Below, one piece after another: positions 27,822 through 37,703 of a stretch of 64,000 nucleotides of DNA. Position 1 is the first letter of the stretch; every line of letters begins with the position of its first letter. The stretch lies in NCBI RefSeq assembly GCF_030815125.1, contig NZ_JAUSWH010000014.1, positions 81,957 through 145,956 on the forward strand. The letters run 5' to 3'. The position numbers and the translations under genes are program-made. Source of the DNA: Allorhizobium paknamense (lineage in GTDB: Bacteria > Pseudomonadota > Alphaproteobacteria > Rhizobiales > Rhizobiaceae). Below the pieces are notes generated by a model, which had not been told where the DNA came from, did no database searches, and saw only the letters and a program-made list of their open reading frames with translations.

Positions 27822-29199
27822 ATGGTTTGTTTGCCGGATAGGGCGTTCGCAGCAAAAGCACCAGCCCGGTCACAAGAAAGACCAGCAGGCTTGCCATCCC
27901 GGCCCGGGCCGATCCCAGGCTGGCGGTGATGATGGAGAAGGACAGCGTCGCCATGAAACTGGTGGCCCGGCCCGAGAGCGCATAGATGCCGAAATAGCGG
28001 CCCGCCTCCTCGGGTTTGATGCTGCGCGCCAGATAGGATCGGGATGAAGCCTGCACCGGACCGAAGGCAAGGCCGATCAGCACGCCATAGAGGATATAGA
28101 CCTTCTCCGCCGGAGTGCCGAACAGGCTGCCGGAACTTTCGGTGGAGAGCGGCAACAGGCCGAAGGCCGTGAAGGACAGGCCCGTGGACACAATGCCGAC
28201 CGTGGCAATGATCAGCAGCACAAGGCTGATCACCACCATGGTCTTGGACCCCAGCGCTGCATCGAGGCGGCTGGCGACGAGGCAGCCGAAGATCGCCACC
28301 ACGTTGAGAATGATTCCGTAAATGCCGATTTCCATCGTGGACCAGCCGAACAGGCCAGCCGCGAAGACACCGCCGAGGATCAGCAGGCCGTTGACGCCAT
28401 CCTGATAGATCATCCGGGCGATCAGAAAGCGCAGAATGCCATGGCGCTGCCGTACCTCGCGCCAGGTGGCCACCAGATCGGCAAATCCCTCGCGCACGGC
28501 GCGGCGGAGCGGCTCACCCTTTTGCCGGTCCGGGGTGAAGAGAAACATCGGCAGAATGAAGAGAAGGTACCAGGCCGCGGAAATGGGTCCGGTGATGCGG
28601 GCATCCTCGCCCAGTTTCCCATCAAGGCCGAAGATCGGCGCGTTGCCGAGAATGGTCTTGCCCGTTTCCGGGCTGGCGGCGATGAACAGCACGACGGCAA
28701 TCAGCACGATCATGCCGCCAAGATAGCCAAGCCCCCAGGCGGTGTTGGAAAGCCGCCCGACATCCTTCGGCGCCACCAGCGTCGGCATCATCGAATCGTT
28801 GAAAACAATCGAAAATTCCGCCGCAATCGAGGCCAGGCTGAAGAGGATCAACGGCGGCAGCATGGGTGAACCGGGCGCTGCCTGCCAGAGCAGCGAAAGC
28901 GAGACGATCTTGATTATGGCAAAGAAAGCGATCCACGGCTTTCGCGAACCGCTGCGATCGGCAATCGACCCCAGAACCGGCGACAGCAAGGCGATGACGA
29001 CGGAAGCCGCCGTCGCCGCATTGCTCCAGGCCGCCTGCGCCCCCACCGGATCACTGGTGAAGCGGGAGGCGAAATAGGGCCCGAAGATGAAGGTGGTGAC
29101 CACCGTGAAAAAGGGCTGGGCTGCCCAGTCGAACAGCATCCAGCCCCAGATGCCCGCCTTGCCGGCAGGCTTCACCCCCGTTTGAAAAGCTTGTGTCAT
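27820..29199 (-). CDS. MFS transporter, UMF1/Atg22-like
   Basis: A 459-residue permease with 12 predicted membrane segments. The N-terminal GIWGWMLFDWAAQPFFTVV and PYFASRF, the loop GSIADRSGSRKPW, and NDSMMPTLVAPKDVGRLSN are characteristic of the UMF1 (Atg22-like) group, some of whose eukaryotic members export amino acids from vacuoles; the bacterial substrates are mostly unknown. There is an extended cytoplasmic stretch between segments 6 and 7. The ATG at 29199 is preceded by CAGGG; an earlier in-frame start is 5 codons upstream. It starts 46 bp after the end of the GDH gene on the same strand, so it may be the second gene of that transcript. Confidence 0.88.
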   Translation of the reverse strand: MTQAFQTGVKPAGKAGIWGWMLFDWAAQPFFTVVTTFIFGPYFASRFTSDPVGAQAAWSNAATAASVVIALLSPVLGSIADRSGSRKPWIAFFAIIKIVSLSLLWQAAPGSPMLPPLILFSLASIAAEFSIVFNDSMMPTLVAPKDVGRLSNTAWGLGYLGGMIVLIAVVLFIAASPETGKTILGNAPIFGLDGKLGEDARITGPISAAWYLLFILPMFLFTPDRQKGEPLRRAVREGFADLVATWREVRQRHGILRFLIARMIYQDGVNGLLILGGVFAAGLFGWSTMEIGIYGIILNVVAIFGCLVASRLDAALGSKTMVVISLVLLIIATVGIVSTGLSFTAFGLLPLSTESSGSLFGTPAEKVYILYGVLIGLAFGPVQASSRSYLARSIKPEEAGRYFGIYALSGRATSFMATLSFSIITASLGSARAGMASLLVFLVTGLVLLLRTPYPANKP

Positions 29200-29244
29200 G
29201 TCCCTGCCGCCCAATTTGAAGGATGTGCGGCAGGGACATTGGCA

Positions 29245-32200
29245 TTACGCCTTCACCTGCGCAACATCGGTGAGCAGGCTTGCGGCCACGGTAAAGCGCG
29301 AGAGCGTCGGATCGCCTTCACTGAGCGCAATCAACTCGCTGCCGAGACGATTGATCCTGAGCGCATCCGCCGCCCGCCATGCGGCCACGGCATCTTTTGC
29401 ACCGCCATGCTCGGTGAGTGCGTTGACGACGATGGCGCGCCGGGCGGAGAGAATGAAGTCCAGGCTGCGCAGCAGTGCCAGACTGTCATAATGGTCATTG
29501 GTTGTGATCCGCTCCACCTGCGACAGCAGACGGCCAATGCGGAAGATCTGGGTGACGGAATGATAGCTTTCCGCCGCCTTCTGCAGCGAGGCCCCTGCCC
29601 GCTCGGCGACCGCCATGATATCCGGCACCACCGGCAGAGCCTTGAGATCGGCAATATCCCGCGCCAGATCTTCCGGCACACCCTTTTCCACCATGGCCGC
29701 GGCATCGGCGGCGATGGCGCCGGCGAAATCCTCCGGTGTCACGCTGCGGCTGATGCCACGATAGCTGCGAACCGCCGCCTTCACCTTTTTCACCGCCTCG
29801 CCGAGATCACCGGCGGCCACCGCCGTATCCACTGCAAGCTTGGTAAAGGCGCGGTAGACCGTTTCGATCCGCGCATAAAGGTCGTTCTGCACGTCACCGG
29901 AAATCTGCCCGTCCAAGGCATCGATCCGGTCCCAATAGGCGGGCAGATCCAGCCCGTCGCGGGTGACGAGTGCCGCCTTGACGATGACATCCGGCCGCGC
30001 GCCGGTGGCATCGGCCATGCGGACGATGAAGCCCGGCCCGCCACGGTTGATGACGTGATTGGCCAGAAGCGTGGCGATAATTTCCCGCCGCAGCCGGTGA
30101 CCGGCAATATCGGCGGCGTGGGCCTTGCGCATTTTCTTCGGGAAATAGCTTTCCAGAATGGCGGCGCAATAAGGCTCGTCCGGCAGGCTGCTGTCCACCA
30201 GATCGTCGAAGAGGGAAATCTTCGCATAGGAGAGCAGCACGCCGATTTCCGCACGGGTCAATGCCTTGCCCGCCACGTAACGCTCGGCCAGCGCCGCATC
30301 GTCGGGCAGGGTCTCCACCTTGCGGTTCAGCCGGCCGGAGGTTTCCAGCACCGTCATCAGGCGGGAAAGGTCTTCCCGATTGGCTACACCCTGTCGTTCG
30401 GTAAGCGAAATCGCCAGCGATTGCAGATAGTTGTTGCGCAGCACCAGCTCCGCCACCTCATCGGTCATCGAGGCCAGCAGCTTGTTGCGGGCGGCCATGT
30501 CCAGCCTGCCGGACGTTACCGCCGTCGAAAGCGCGATCTTGATATTGACCTCCACGTCGGACGAATTGACGCCCGCCGAATTGTCGATGGCGTCGGAATT
30601 GCAACGCCCGCCCTTCAGGCCGAAGGCAATACGACCTTTCTGGGTGACGCCAAGATTGGCGCCCTCGCCGATCACCTTGGCGCGCACCTCGTCCGCCGTG
30701 ACGCGGATGGCGTCATTGGCGCGGTCGCCCACCTCCAGATCGGTTTCGGAAATCGCCTTCACATAGGTGCCGATACCGCCGAACCACAGAAGATCGACAT
30801 CGGCCTTCAAAATTGCCGTCATGATCTCGAACGGCGTCGCCACGGTCTTTTCAAGGCCGATGGCGGCGGCAGCTTCCTTCGTCAGCTTCACGGATTTTTC
30901 CGTGCGGGAGATGATCATTGCGCCCTTGGAGAGCGTCTTGCGATCGTAATCCTGCCAGCTCGAACGCGGCAGGGCGAACATGCGCCTGCGCTCGGCAAAG
31001 GATTTCTCCATGTCTGGATCGGGATCGATAAAGATATCGCGGTGATCGAAGGCGGCAATCAGCCGGATCTTGCGCGACAGCAGCATGCCGTTGCCGAACA
31101 CGTCGCCGGACATGTCGCCTACGCCCACCACGCTGAAGGGCGTGGTCTGGATATCGACATTGATTTCCCGGAAATGCCGCTTCACCGCCTCCCAGGCGCC
31201 GCGCGCGGTAATGCCCATCTTCTTATGGTCATAGCCTGCCGAACCGCCGGAAGCGAAGGCATCGTCCAGCCAGAAGCCCGCCTCGCGCGCCAGACCGTTG
31301 GCGGTATCGGAGAAGGTGGCCGTGCCCTTGTCGGCGGCGACGACGAAATAGGGATCGTCGCCATCCAGCCGCACCGTATCGGCGGGTGCGATCACTTCGC
31401 CTTCGCGGATATTGTCGGTGATCGACAACAGGGTGCGGATATAGGTCATATAGGCTTCACGCCCCAGCCGCAGATACTCCTCGCGATTGGCGGGGCTTGG
31501 CAGCTGGCGCGGGTAGAAGCCGCCCTTGGCCCCCACCGGCACGATCACCGCATTCTTCACCTGCTGCGCCTTCACCAGGCCCAGTACTTCGGTGCGGTAA
31601 TCCTGCGCACGATCCGACCAGCGCAGGCCACCGCGCGCCACCTTGCCGAAGCGCAGATGCACGCCCTCCACCTCCGTGCCGTAAACGAAGATTTCCCGGA
31701 AGGGACGCGGCTCGGGCAGGCCATCCAGCAATTGCGGATCGAACTTGAAGGCCAGCATCGGCTTGATGCGCTGACCATTGCCCTTCTGGAAGTAGTTGGT
31801 GCGCAAGGTGCTGTCGATGGCATTCTGGTAGCGGCGCAGAATGCGGTCTTCATCGAGGCTCGGAACGGCGGCCAGCGCCTCCTCGATCTCGCCGCGCAAC
31901 TCCGAAAGCCGCTTCATCCGCGTCTTGTCTGAGAGTTTCGGATCGAAGGATTGCAGGAAGAGCCTGACGAGCAACGCGGCGATGGCCGGATATTTGCTGA
32001 GCGTTTCGGCCATGTAAGTGGCGGAGAAAACCAGGCCGCCTTGCCGGAGATAGGCTGCATAGGCCCGGAGTACCGCAACTTCAGCCACCGACAACCCGGC
32101 ATTCAGCACCAGCCGGTTGAAGGCATCATTGTCCACCACGCCTGCAAAGGCGGCGAGGAAAGCCTCTTCCACGGCGGGCGCCTGATCCGTGAGACTGAAG

Positions 32201-34002
32201 CTGCCGCCAGCGCGCAGGCCAAGCTCCATATCATGCAGCACCACCCTTTGCGGCGCTCCGTTCCGTAAGGAGACAGCGAGATCGAAGGTACGTTCGCTGA
32301 CGACGTTGAAGCCGAGATTTTCCAAAAGCGGCACACGCCGCGACAGCGGCAGATGCTCGCCCGCGTGGAAGACCTTGAGGTAAAGCGCCTGGCGCTCGCC
32401 ATCCTGGCGCTGGTGGAAGGCAATGGACACGGAAGAGCCGTTCAGGCAATCGGAGACATGGGCGAGGTCCGCCACGGCCTCTTCCGGCGAAAACGCCTCT
32501 TCGAAGGCCTGGGTCACCATCAACTGCGGCGCGCCCTCGGGGGCCAGCGTGCGGAAACGGTCTTCCCAACGGGTGGTGATGGCCTTGACCGCCTCTTCCA
32601 GCCTTGCCTGCGGTATACGCGGGGTCTTGCCCTCCGAACGGCCAATGATGAAATGCACCCGCGCCACGCCGCCTTCCGGGAAGGCCGGATAATAGGCGGA
32701 GACGCGGCCGTCATAGGTCTCCTTGAAGTAATTGCCGATGCGCTCGCGGATCAAGGAGTTGTATTCCTCACGCGGCACGAAGACCAGCAGCGAGACGAAG
32801 CGGTCGAAATGGTCGATGCGCGGCAGCACCCGCACGCGAGGCCGCTCGGCTAGATCGATGATCTGCTCGCAGAAGCGCGCCAGAAGCTCGGCATCGATCT
32901 GGAAGAGATCGTCGCGCGGATAGGATTCCAGCGTGTTCTGCAGCAGGCGTCCGGAATGGCTGAGAGGATCGAAGCCGAAATGGCTGACCACCTTCTCCGC
33001 CTTGGCGCGCAGGAGCGGAATGTGATTGACCGAACCGGTATAGGCGGTGGCGGTAAACAGCCCGACGATACGCAGCTCGCCCACCACCTTGCCGTTCTCA
33101 TCGAAGCGCTTGACGCCGACATAATCCATATAGGCGCGGCGATGCACCACGGATTTGACGTTGGCCTTGGTGACGATCAGATCATCGGGCCCCTGCAGGA
33201 AGGCCAGGATTTCCGGGGTGGTGGTCACCTGATGGCGGCCCTGGCGCAGCACCAGCACATCGGGATCGGAGAGAATGCCGAGGCCCCTGCCCTTGCCGCG
33301 CTCGACCGTCGCCTTCGGCCCTTCGCCGGAATAGACATATTCCCGCATGCCGAGGAAGGTGAAATTGTCGTTGCGCAGCCAATGCAGGAAGGCAAGCGAT
33401 TCCTCCCGCTCCGTCTTGCGGCGCAGGGCTGGCTGGGCGGAAAGCTCGGCAATGGCGGTATCGAGAAGCGACAGCATGGGCTGCCAGTCGGTATAGGTCT
33501 TCTGCACTTGCGCGAGCACGGCGCGCAGCCGAGCGGCGAGCCCTTCCGCCTGCTCGGCCGAGAGTGGCGCCAGATGCAGCTGGATATAGCTGATGCGCTT
33601 GGCGGGATCGGTATCCTGCTCGGCCAGAACGAAGCTGTCGCCTTCCGCAACGAGGATGGGGTGAACGGCCAGATGAATATCACGGAATTGGCTCGTAACC
33701 TCGCCCATGACCGAGTCGTAGAGAAAGGGCTTGTTACGATCGACGATGGACAAGACACTGAGCGGACCGCTGGCGATGATGCCTTCGACCGGCTCGATGA
33801 CGATCTGCGCGGTCTCGCCGTCCCAGCGGGCAAGATCCTGTCTGGCGCGCCGCGCCGCCTCTGCCAGCATGGCGGGCGTATAGCTTTGCAAATCATCATT
33901 GCTGGCCCGGCCAAAGAGCACTTCCGGGTCCACGCCGCCATTGCCATTGGAGCGGGCGTCGGCAAACAACTGCTCCCTTTTAACCCGCTTTGCTACCACC
34001 AT
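29245..34002 (-). CDS. gdhB: NAD-dependent glutamate dehydrogenase, large (about 180 kDa) type
   Basis: A 1585-residue enzyme converting glutamate to 2-oxoglutarate and ammonia with NAD. It belongs to the giant bacterial NAD-GDH family (Bac_GDH), usually about 1600 residues. The long N-terminal half is regulatory and ACT-like. The catalytic domain begins near residue 780 with FGKVARGGLRWSDR, contains VPVGAKGGF with the catalytic-type lysine K826, then VGDMSGDVFGNGMLLS and LLWFGGIGTYVK. The start has GGGAGG 7 bp upstream. In rhizobia and pseudomonads this enzyme serves amino-acid catabolism. Pyridoxal kinase is divergent from it across a 370-bp region. The symbol is given by family analogy only. 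Confidence 0.93.
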   Translation of the reverse strand: MVVAKRVKREQLFADARSNGNGGVDPEVLFGRASNDDLQSYTPAMLAEAARRARQDLARWDGETAQIVIEPVEGIIASGPLSVLSIVDRNKPFLYDSVMGEVTSQFRDIHLAVHPILVAEGDSFVLAEQDTDPAKRISYIQLHLAPLSAEQAEGLAARLRAVLAQVQKTYTDWQPMLSLLDTAIAELSAQPALRRKTEREESLAFLHWLRNDNFTFLGMREYVYSGEGPKATVERGKGRGLGILSDPDVLVLRQGRHQVTTTPEILAFLQGPDDLIVTKANVKSVVHRRAYMDYVGVKRFDENGKVVGELRIVGLFTATAYTGSVNHIPLLRAKAEKVVSHFGFDPLSHSGRLLQNTLESYPRDDLFQIDAELLARFCEQIIDLAERPRVRVLPRIDHFDRFVSLLVFVPREEYNSLIRERIGNYFKETYDGRVSAYYPAFPEGGVARVHFIIGRSEGKTPRIPQARLEEAVKAITTRWEDRFRTLAPEGAPQLMVTQAFEEAFSPEEAVADLAHVSDCLNGSSVSIAFHQRQDGERQALYLKVFHAGEHLPLSRRVPLLENLGFNVVSERTFDLAVSLRNGAPQRVVLHDMELGLRAGGSFSLTDQAPAVEEAFLAAFAGVVDNDAFNRLVLNAGLSVAEVAVLRAYAAYLRQGGLVFSATYMAETLSKYPAIAALLVRLFLQSFDPKLSDKTRMKRLSELRGEIEEALAAVPSLDEDRILRRYQNAIDSTLRTNYFQKGNGQRIKPMLAFKFDPQLLDGLPEPRPFREIFVYGTEVEGVHLRFGKVARGGLRWSDRAQDYRTEVLGLVKAQQVKNAVIVPVGAKGGFYPRQLPSPANREEYLRLGREAYMTYIRTLLSITDNIREGEVIAPADTVRLDGDDPYFVVAADKGTATFSDTANGLAREAGFWLDDAFASGGSAGYDHKKMGITARGAWEAVKRHFREINVDIQTTPFSVVGVGDMSGDVFGNGMLLSRKIRLIAAFDHRDIFIDPDPDMEKSFAERRRMFALPRSSWQDYDRKTLSKGAMIISRTEKSVKLTKEAAAAIGLEKTVATPFEIMTAILKADVDLLWFGGIGTYVKAISETDLEVGDRANDAIRVTADEVRAKVIGEGANLGVTQKGRIAFGLKGGRCNSDAIDNSAGVNSSDVEVNIKIALSTAVTSGRLDMAARNKLLASMTDEVAELVLRNNYLQSLAISLTERQGVANREDLSRLMTVLETSGRLNRKVETLPDDAALAERYVAGKALTRAEIGVLLSYAKISLFDDLVDSSLPDEPYCAAILESYFPKKMRKAHAADIAGHRLRREIIATLLANHVINRGGPGFIVRMADATGARPDVIVKAALVTRDGLDLPAYWDRIDALDGQISGDVQNDLYARIETVYRAFTKLAVDTAVAAGDLGEAVKKVKAAVRSYRGISRSVTPEDFAGAIAADAAAMVEKGVPEDLARDIADLKALPVVPDIMAVAERAGASLQKAAESYHSVTQIFRIGRLLSQVERITTNDHYDSLALLRSLDFILSARRAIVVNALTEHGGAKDAVAAWRAADALRINRLGSELIALSEGDPTLSRFTVAASLLTDVAQVKA

Positions 34003-34370
34003 TGTCAGCCTCCCCGACTGTCTGGATACCGTTCATAACTGTGAATGAACAATGCTTGCGAAACTCTATAGGTTTTTTTGCGAATCATGCATTTCGAGCC
34101 TGTTTTACGCTTTTCACCCGGGTTTGCGACCGAATTTGGCCGAAAATTTCGGAAATTTTTGTCGAACAGAAGCCAAAACGCGTCAAAATTCCGAAAAAAT
34201 CACGAAAATGGGTCAGCCCCCATGACGCTTTCGACAGCCGCCGCAAAGACTGATATGCAAGCTGTCAAGAGGGTGACATGATTATTTTAGAAAGAAGGAT
34301 GCCGAACCGCGGCACGAACGTCCAGCAGCCGGCAACCCATTGAGAACCTGTCCAAGGGAAAGCATTGTCC
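34003..34370. other. Divergent promoter region between the GDH and pyridoxal kinase genes
   Basis: About 370 bp, AT-richer than its neighbours, with gtttttttt near 34070 and an imperfect hairpin ccgaaaatttcgg near 34140. No gene, no dispersed repeat. Promoter hexamers not identified. Confidence 0.4.
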
Positions 34371-35279
34371 ATGAGCACTGAAACGCGCGGCGGAGCCGTC
34401 ATTTCCATTTCCAGCCATGTCATTCGCGGCTCCGTCGGCAACCGCGCCTCGGTCTTTGCGCTGGAAAGCCTCGGCTTTCCCGTCTGGTCGATGCCCACCG
34501 TCGTGCTGCCCTGGCATCCGGGGCACGGACGCTCGACGCGCATGGTCTTTCCCGACGATCTGTTCGAGAGTGCGGTGAACGATCTGATCGCGGCGCCCTG
34601 GGCGGGCGAAGTGAAGGCGGTGATGACCGGCTATTTCGGCGCTCCTGCCCAGCCAGCCGCCGTGGCCCGGCTGATCCGGCACCTGAAAGAGCGCAATCCG
34701 GACCTGATCTATCTCTGCGATCCGGTCATCGGCGATATGAGCGGCCTTTACGTGCCGGAGGCAACAGCCATTGCCATTCGCGATCACCTTCTGCCGCTTG
34801 CCAGCGTCGCCACGCCCAACCGGTTCGAATTCGCCTGGCTGACGGGAGAAACCTTTTCCGACAACAGCGCCATCATCAAGGCCGCCGCCAGGATCGGTCT
34901 GGATCGTCTGGTGGTGACCTCCGCCTTTCCGATGATGGCCAACAGCATCGGCAATCTGCTCATAGAAGGCAAGACAGCCGTGCTTGCCGAGCACCGCGCC
35001 GTGGACCGGGCGCCGAACGGGCTTGGCGATCTGTTTTCGGCGCTGTTTCTGGCGCATCTGATGGGCAAGCCGCAAGAGGAGGCGCTACGGCTTGCCAGTG
35101 CCAGCGTGTTCGAGATGCTGCAAAGGACGGTCAAGCGCCAGGGTGATGAATTGGCCCTGGAAAGCGAACGCGAAAGCCTGGTGGCACCTCTGGCCCCGGT
35201 CTCTCTCAGAAGGCTGGTGGTGCCGGGTCCACACCCCCGGGAAAGTCAGGAGATTGCCAAGCCTGCTGCATCGCGCTAA
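34371..35279 (+). CDS. pdxY: Pyridoxal kinase
   Basis: A 302-residue ribokinase-fold enzyme that phosphorylates pyridoxal to pyridoxal 5'-phosphate (salvage). The N-terminal ISSHVIRGSVGNRASVFALE, then TGYFGAPAQPAAVARLI, LYLCDPVIGD-like segment (LIYLCDPVIGDMSGLYV), TPNRFEFAWLTGE and the C-terminal anion-hole/catalytic loop NGLGDLFSALFLA fit PdxY; the usual GTGD is GLGD here. The ATG is chosen with AAGGGAA about 10 bp upstream. The carbonic anhydrase gene starts 8 bp after its stop, so the two form an operon. A PLP-homeostasis gene (yggS) lies 5 kb away but is not linked. Confidence 0.9.
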   Translation: MSTETRGGAVISISSHVIRGSVGNRASVFALESLGFPVWSMPTVVLPWHPGHGRSTRMVFPDDLFESAVNDLIAAPWAGEVKAVMTGYFGAPAQPAAVARLIRHLKERNPDLIYLCDPVIGDMSGLYVPEATAIAIRDHLLPLASVATPNRFEFAWLTGETFSDNSAIIKAAARIGLDRLVVTSAFPMMANSIGNLLIEGKTAVLAEHRAVDRAPNGLGDLFSALFLAHLMGKPQEEALRLASASVFEMLQRTVKRQGDELALESERESLVAPLAPVSLRRLVVPGPHPRESQEIAKPAASR

Positions 35280-35287
35280 TTCAGGCC

Positions 35288-35929
35288 ATGCAAAATTTTC
35301 CAACCTCCCTTCTCACCGGTTATCGCAGCTTCATGACCGGCCGTTATGTCGATGAGCGGGACCGCTATCGCCATCTGGCCGAACAGGGACAGAAACCGCA
35401 GACCATGGTCGTCGCCTGTTGCGATTCGCGAGCGGCGCCGGAAACGATTTTCGATTGCGGGCCGGGGGAGCTTTTCGTCCTGCGCAACGTGGCCAACATG
35501 GTGCCGCCCTATGAGCCCGACGGCCAGTATCACTCCACCTCCGCCGCCCTGGAATTTGCCGTCCAGAGCCTGAAGGTAGAAGACATCATCATCATGGGGC
35601 ATGGCCGCTGCGGCGGTATCCGTGCCGCGCTCGATCCCAATGCCGAGCCGCTGGCCCCCGGCGATTTCATTGGCAAGTGGATGAACCTCGTGCGCCCCGC
35701 CGCCGAGCAGATCCAGAATGCATCCGTTCTGACCGATACCGAACGCCAGACCGCCATGGAGCGGATCTCCATCCGCAATTCCATCGAAAATCTGAGAACC
35801 TTCCCCTATGTGCGGGCGCTGGAGGAAGAAGGAAAATTGAAGATCCACGGCGCCTGGTTCGACATTTCCAACGGCGAATTGTGGATCATGGACCCGGAAA
35901 GCCTGGATTTCAGGCGGCTTGATCCGTGA
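35288..35929 (+). CDS. Beta-class carbonic anhydrase
   Basis: A 213-residue enzyme interconverting CO2 and bicarbonate. The zinc site of the beta class is intact: C44 with D46 and R48 in ACCDSRAAPE, and H105 and C108 in MGHGRCGGI. The length is normal. The final strands (IHGAWFDISNGELWIMDP) close the typical fold. It is expressed in the cytoplasm by inference, as no signal peptide is present. It follows pdxY by 8 bp and is followed by a mosaic repeat that separates it from the convergent holA. Confidence 0.93.
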   Translation: MQNFPTSLLTGYRSFMTGRYVDERDRYRHLAEQGQKPQTMVVACCDSRAAPETIFDCGPGELFVLRNVANMVPPYEPDGQYHSTSAALEFAVQSLKVEDIIIMGHGRCGGIRAALDPNAEPLAPGDFIGKWMNLVRPAAEQIQNASVLTDTERQTAMERISIRNSIENLRTFPYVRALEEEGKLKIHGAWFDISNGELWIMDPESLDFRRLDP

Positions 35930-35933
35930 AATA

Positions 35934-36087
35934 TTGCATAATGCGACCCGAGTGAAACGAGGATCGATAAAATTATGCACTACAGCGCCGTGCGTTTTAT
36001 GAAACGCACAAAGGACGCTGTAAGACTTTAAATCTGCTGCATAATTTTATCCTTAAATCGATTCCGGTTTAAGGAATTATGCAGCAG
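35934..36087. repeat. Compound mosaic repeat (part of family B plus family A, inverted)
   Basis: Three modules in a row: tgcataatgcgacccgagtg ... cgaggatcgataaaattatg (related to the centre of family B), then ctacagcgccgtgcgttt ... aaacgcacaaaggacgctgtaag, then ctgctgcataattttatcct ... ggaattatgcagcag. The order is the reverse of that at 1929 and 17474. It fills the gap between two convergent genes. Confidence 0.75.
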
Positions 36088-36089
36088 GA

Positions 36090-37127
36090 TTACCGGCTGC
36101 GGCGGGCTGATTGCAGCGTCACGGCCAGCAGCGTTTGCAGCGCAATCGTGTCTTCGAGGCTTGCCTGCCTGCGGGTGGAGAGAATGGCGCCTTGCAGGCG
36201 TTTCATTTCCTGGGCGAGCGCCTCGGACGTCCAGACGCGCAGTGCCTTTTCGATCAGCGGCTTGCGCTTGAAATGAATGCTTCGCCCCAGGGTCTGCATG
36301 ACCTGGGCCGGTTGCAGTTTCTTTTCCTCGGCCTCCAGGCGCATCACGTCCAGTTGCTGGAACTGCCTGAGACAGGCCTGCAGAACAAGGAAAATCGGCG
36401 TCTTCGACGTGGTGATCTTCTGCACGGCATGCAGCAATTGATCGGCATTGCCCGAGAGAACCGCATCCACCGCCTCGTCGGTGGAGATGGCGCTGGCGTC
36501 GCCGATGATCGCCTCCACATGCGCCTCATCCACCACCGCCTCCTCCTGGCAATAGAGCAGCAGTTTGCTGATTTCATTGCGCGAGGCGCGGCGGTCGCCG
36601 CCGAGGCTTTCCAGGAGCAAGGCGCGCGCATCGGGCGTCAGTCGCTTGCCCGCTGCGGCAAATTCCGCATCGATCAGCGCATTCAGGGCCCGCGCATCGT
36701 CCTGATAGCAGGGGATGACGGCGACACTGCGCGCCTCGCCGGCCTTGCGGGTGGCGGAGGTCTTTTTCAGATCCCCGGCTTCGAGAATGAGATAGCTGCC
36801 CTCCGGGGGCGCTTCGGCAAGGATCTTCAGCCCGTCGGCCACGCCCTTCTCATTGGCGACACCCTTGACCCAGATGAGCTTTTCGCCACCGAACAGGCCG
36901 AAGGCATTCATCTCGTCCAGCAACCGCCCGGGATCGGACTGGATGTCGTGGCTATCCAGCTTGATGACGGAAAAAGGATCGTTGAGATCGACGCCAGTGG
37001 CTTTGGCAATCAGCGCGGCGCGCTCGGACACCAGACCGACATCCGGACCGTAAATGAGAAACAGCCGGTAATGCCGGGCGGAGGATTTCAGGAATCCATC
37101 GAATTCATGGGACTTGATTTCGGACAT
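36090..37127 (-). CDS. holA: DNA polymerase III subunit delta
   Basis: A 345-residue clamp-loader subunit that opens the sliding clamp. The N-terminal AAA+-like part has LFLIYGPDVGLVSERAALI and KLIWVKGVANEKG. The C-terminal part has SLGGDRRASRNEISKLLLY and ISTDEAVDAVLSGNADQLLHA, all typical of alphaproteobacterial HolA. The start MSEIKSHEF has GAGG 7 bp upstream; a longer frame begins 4 codons before. It is the last gene of the leuS-lptE-holA operon. In many Rhizobiales parB lies close to this cluster; here a repeat and convergent genes follow instead. Confidence 0.9.
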   Translation of the reverse strand: MSEIKSHEFDGFLKSSARHYRLFLIYGPDVGLVSERAALIAKATGVDLNDPFSVIKLDSHDIQSDPGRLLDEMNAFGLFGGEKLIWVKGVANEKGVADGLKILAEAPPEGSYLILEAGDLKKTSATRKAGEARSVAVIPCYQDDARALNALIDAEFAAAGKRLTPDARALLLESLGGDRRASRNEISKLLLYCQEEAVVDEAHVEAIIGDASAISTDEAVDAVLSGNADQLLHAVQKITTSKTPIFLVLQACLRQFQQLDVMRLEAEEKKLQPAQVMQTLGRSIHFKRKPLIEKALRVWTSEALAQEMKRLQGAILSTRRQASLEDTIALQTLLAVTLQSARRSR

Positions 37128-37184
37128 GCCGTGCCTCACCCATGGTGGCGGCCAGTTTTCGCAAAAATGGCCGCCGCTTCCGGC

Positions 37185-37703
37185 TTACTTTGAAAGGATG
37201 GCGGCAAGATCCGCCGTGATCAACTCGGCCAATTCCTGGGCGGCGCGGTTTTCGCCGTCACGCTTGGCGCGCAGCTTGGCGAATTCCTGCGAGGGGAAAT
37301 CCACCAGCGCCACCGCCTGACGATGGGCGATGCGCAGGATGGAACCATCCGAGGCCTTCTTCAGCGTGTAATCGGCGCTGACCACGACGCGACCGGCCGT
37401 CGCCTTGTCGGAGGTGCGGTCATAGAGCACGTCCTGCGTTTCGGCCTGGACGTTCAGGTCCACCAGATACTCCGGATGCGCCGGTTCGCCCTGGCCACCG
37501 GCCGCCAGGAAGATCAGGCGATTGCGGACTTCCTGACCGACGCGGTCCTTGGCGGCGGAAAAGGAAATCGAGGCGAGCATGCGGCGCGTGCCTTTGTCCT
37601 CGCTGTAGAGCGGGCGCACCTGGCATCCGGCGGCGACAGAGAGAAGGCCGAAAGATGCCAGCAGCATGGAGCGGCGGGTCAGGTTGGAGCGGTCAGACGA
37701 CAA
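37185..37703 (-). CDS. lptE: LPS-assembly lipoprotein LptE
   Basis: A 172-residue outer-membrane lipoprotein that plugs the LptD pore during lipopolysaccharide insertion. A twin-arginine-looking but short signal peptide ([21 protein letters not shown]) ends in a lipobox with C27. [12 protein letters not shown] after the cysteine is typical of alphaproteobacterial LptE, as is its position between leuS and holA. The start lies 11 bp inside the leuS coding region, indicating coupled translation. Confidence 0.88.
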   Translation of the reverse strand: MSSDRSNLTRRSMLLASFGLLSVAAGCQVRPLYSEDKGTRRMLASISFSAAKDRVGQEVRNRLIFLAAGGQGEPAHPEYLVDLNVQAETQDVLYDRTSDKATAGRVVVSADYTLKKASDGSILRIAHRQAVALVDFPSQEFAKLRAKRDGENRAAQELAELITADLAAILSK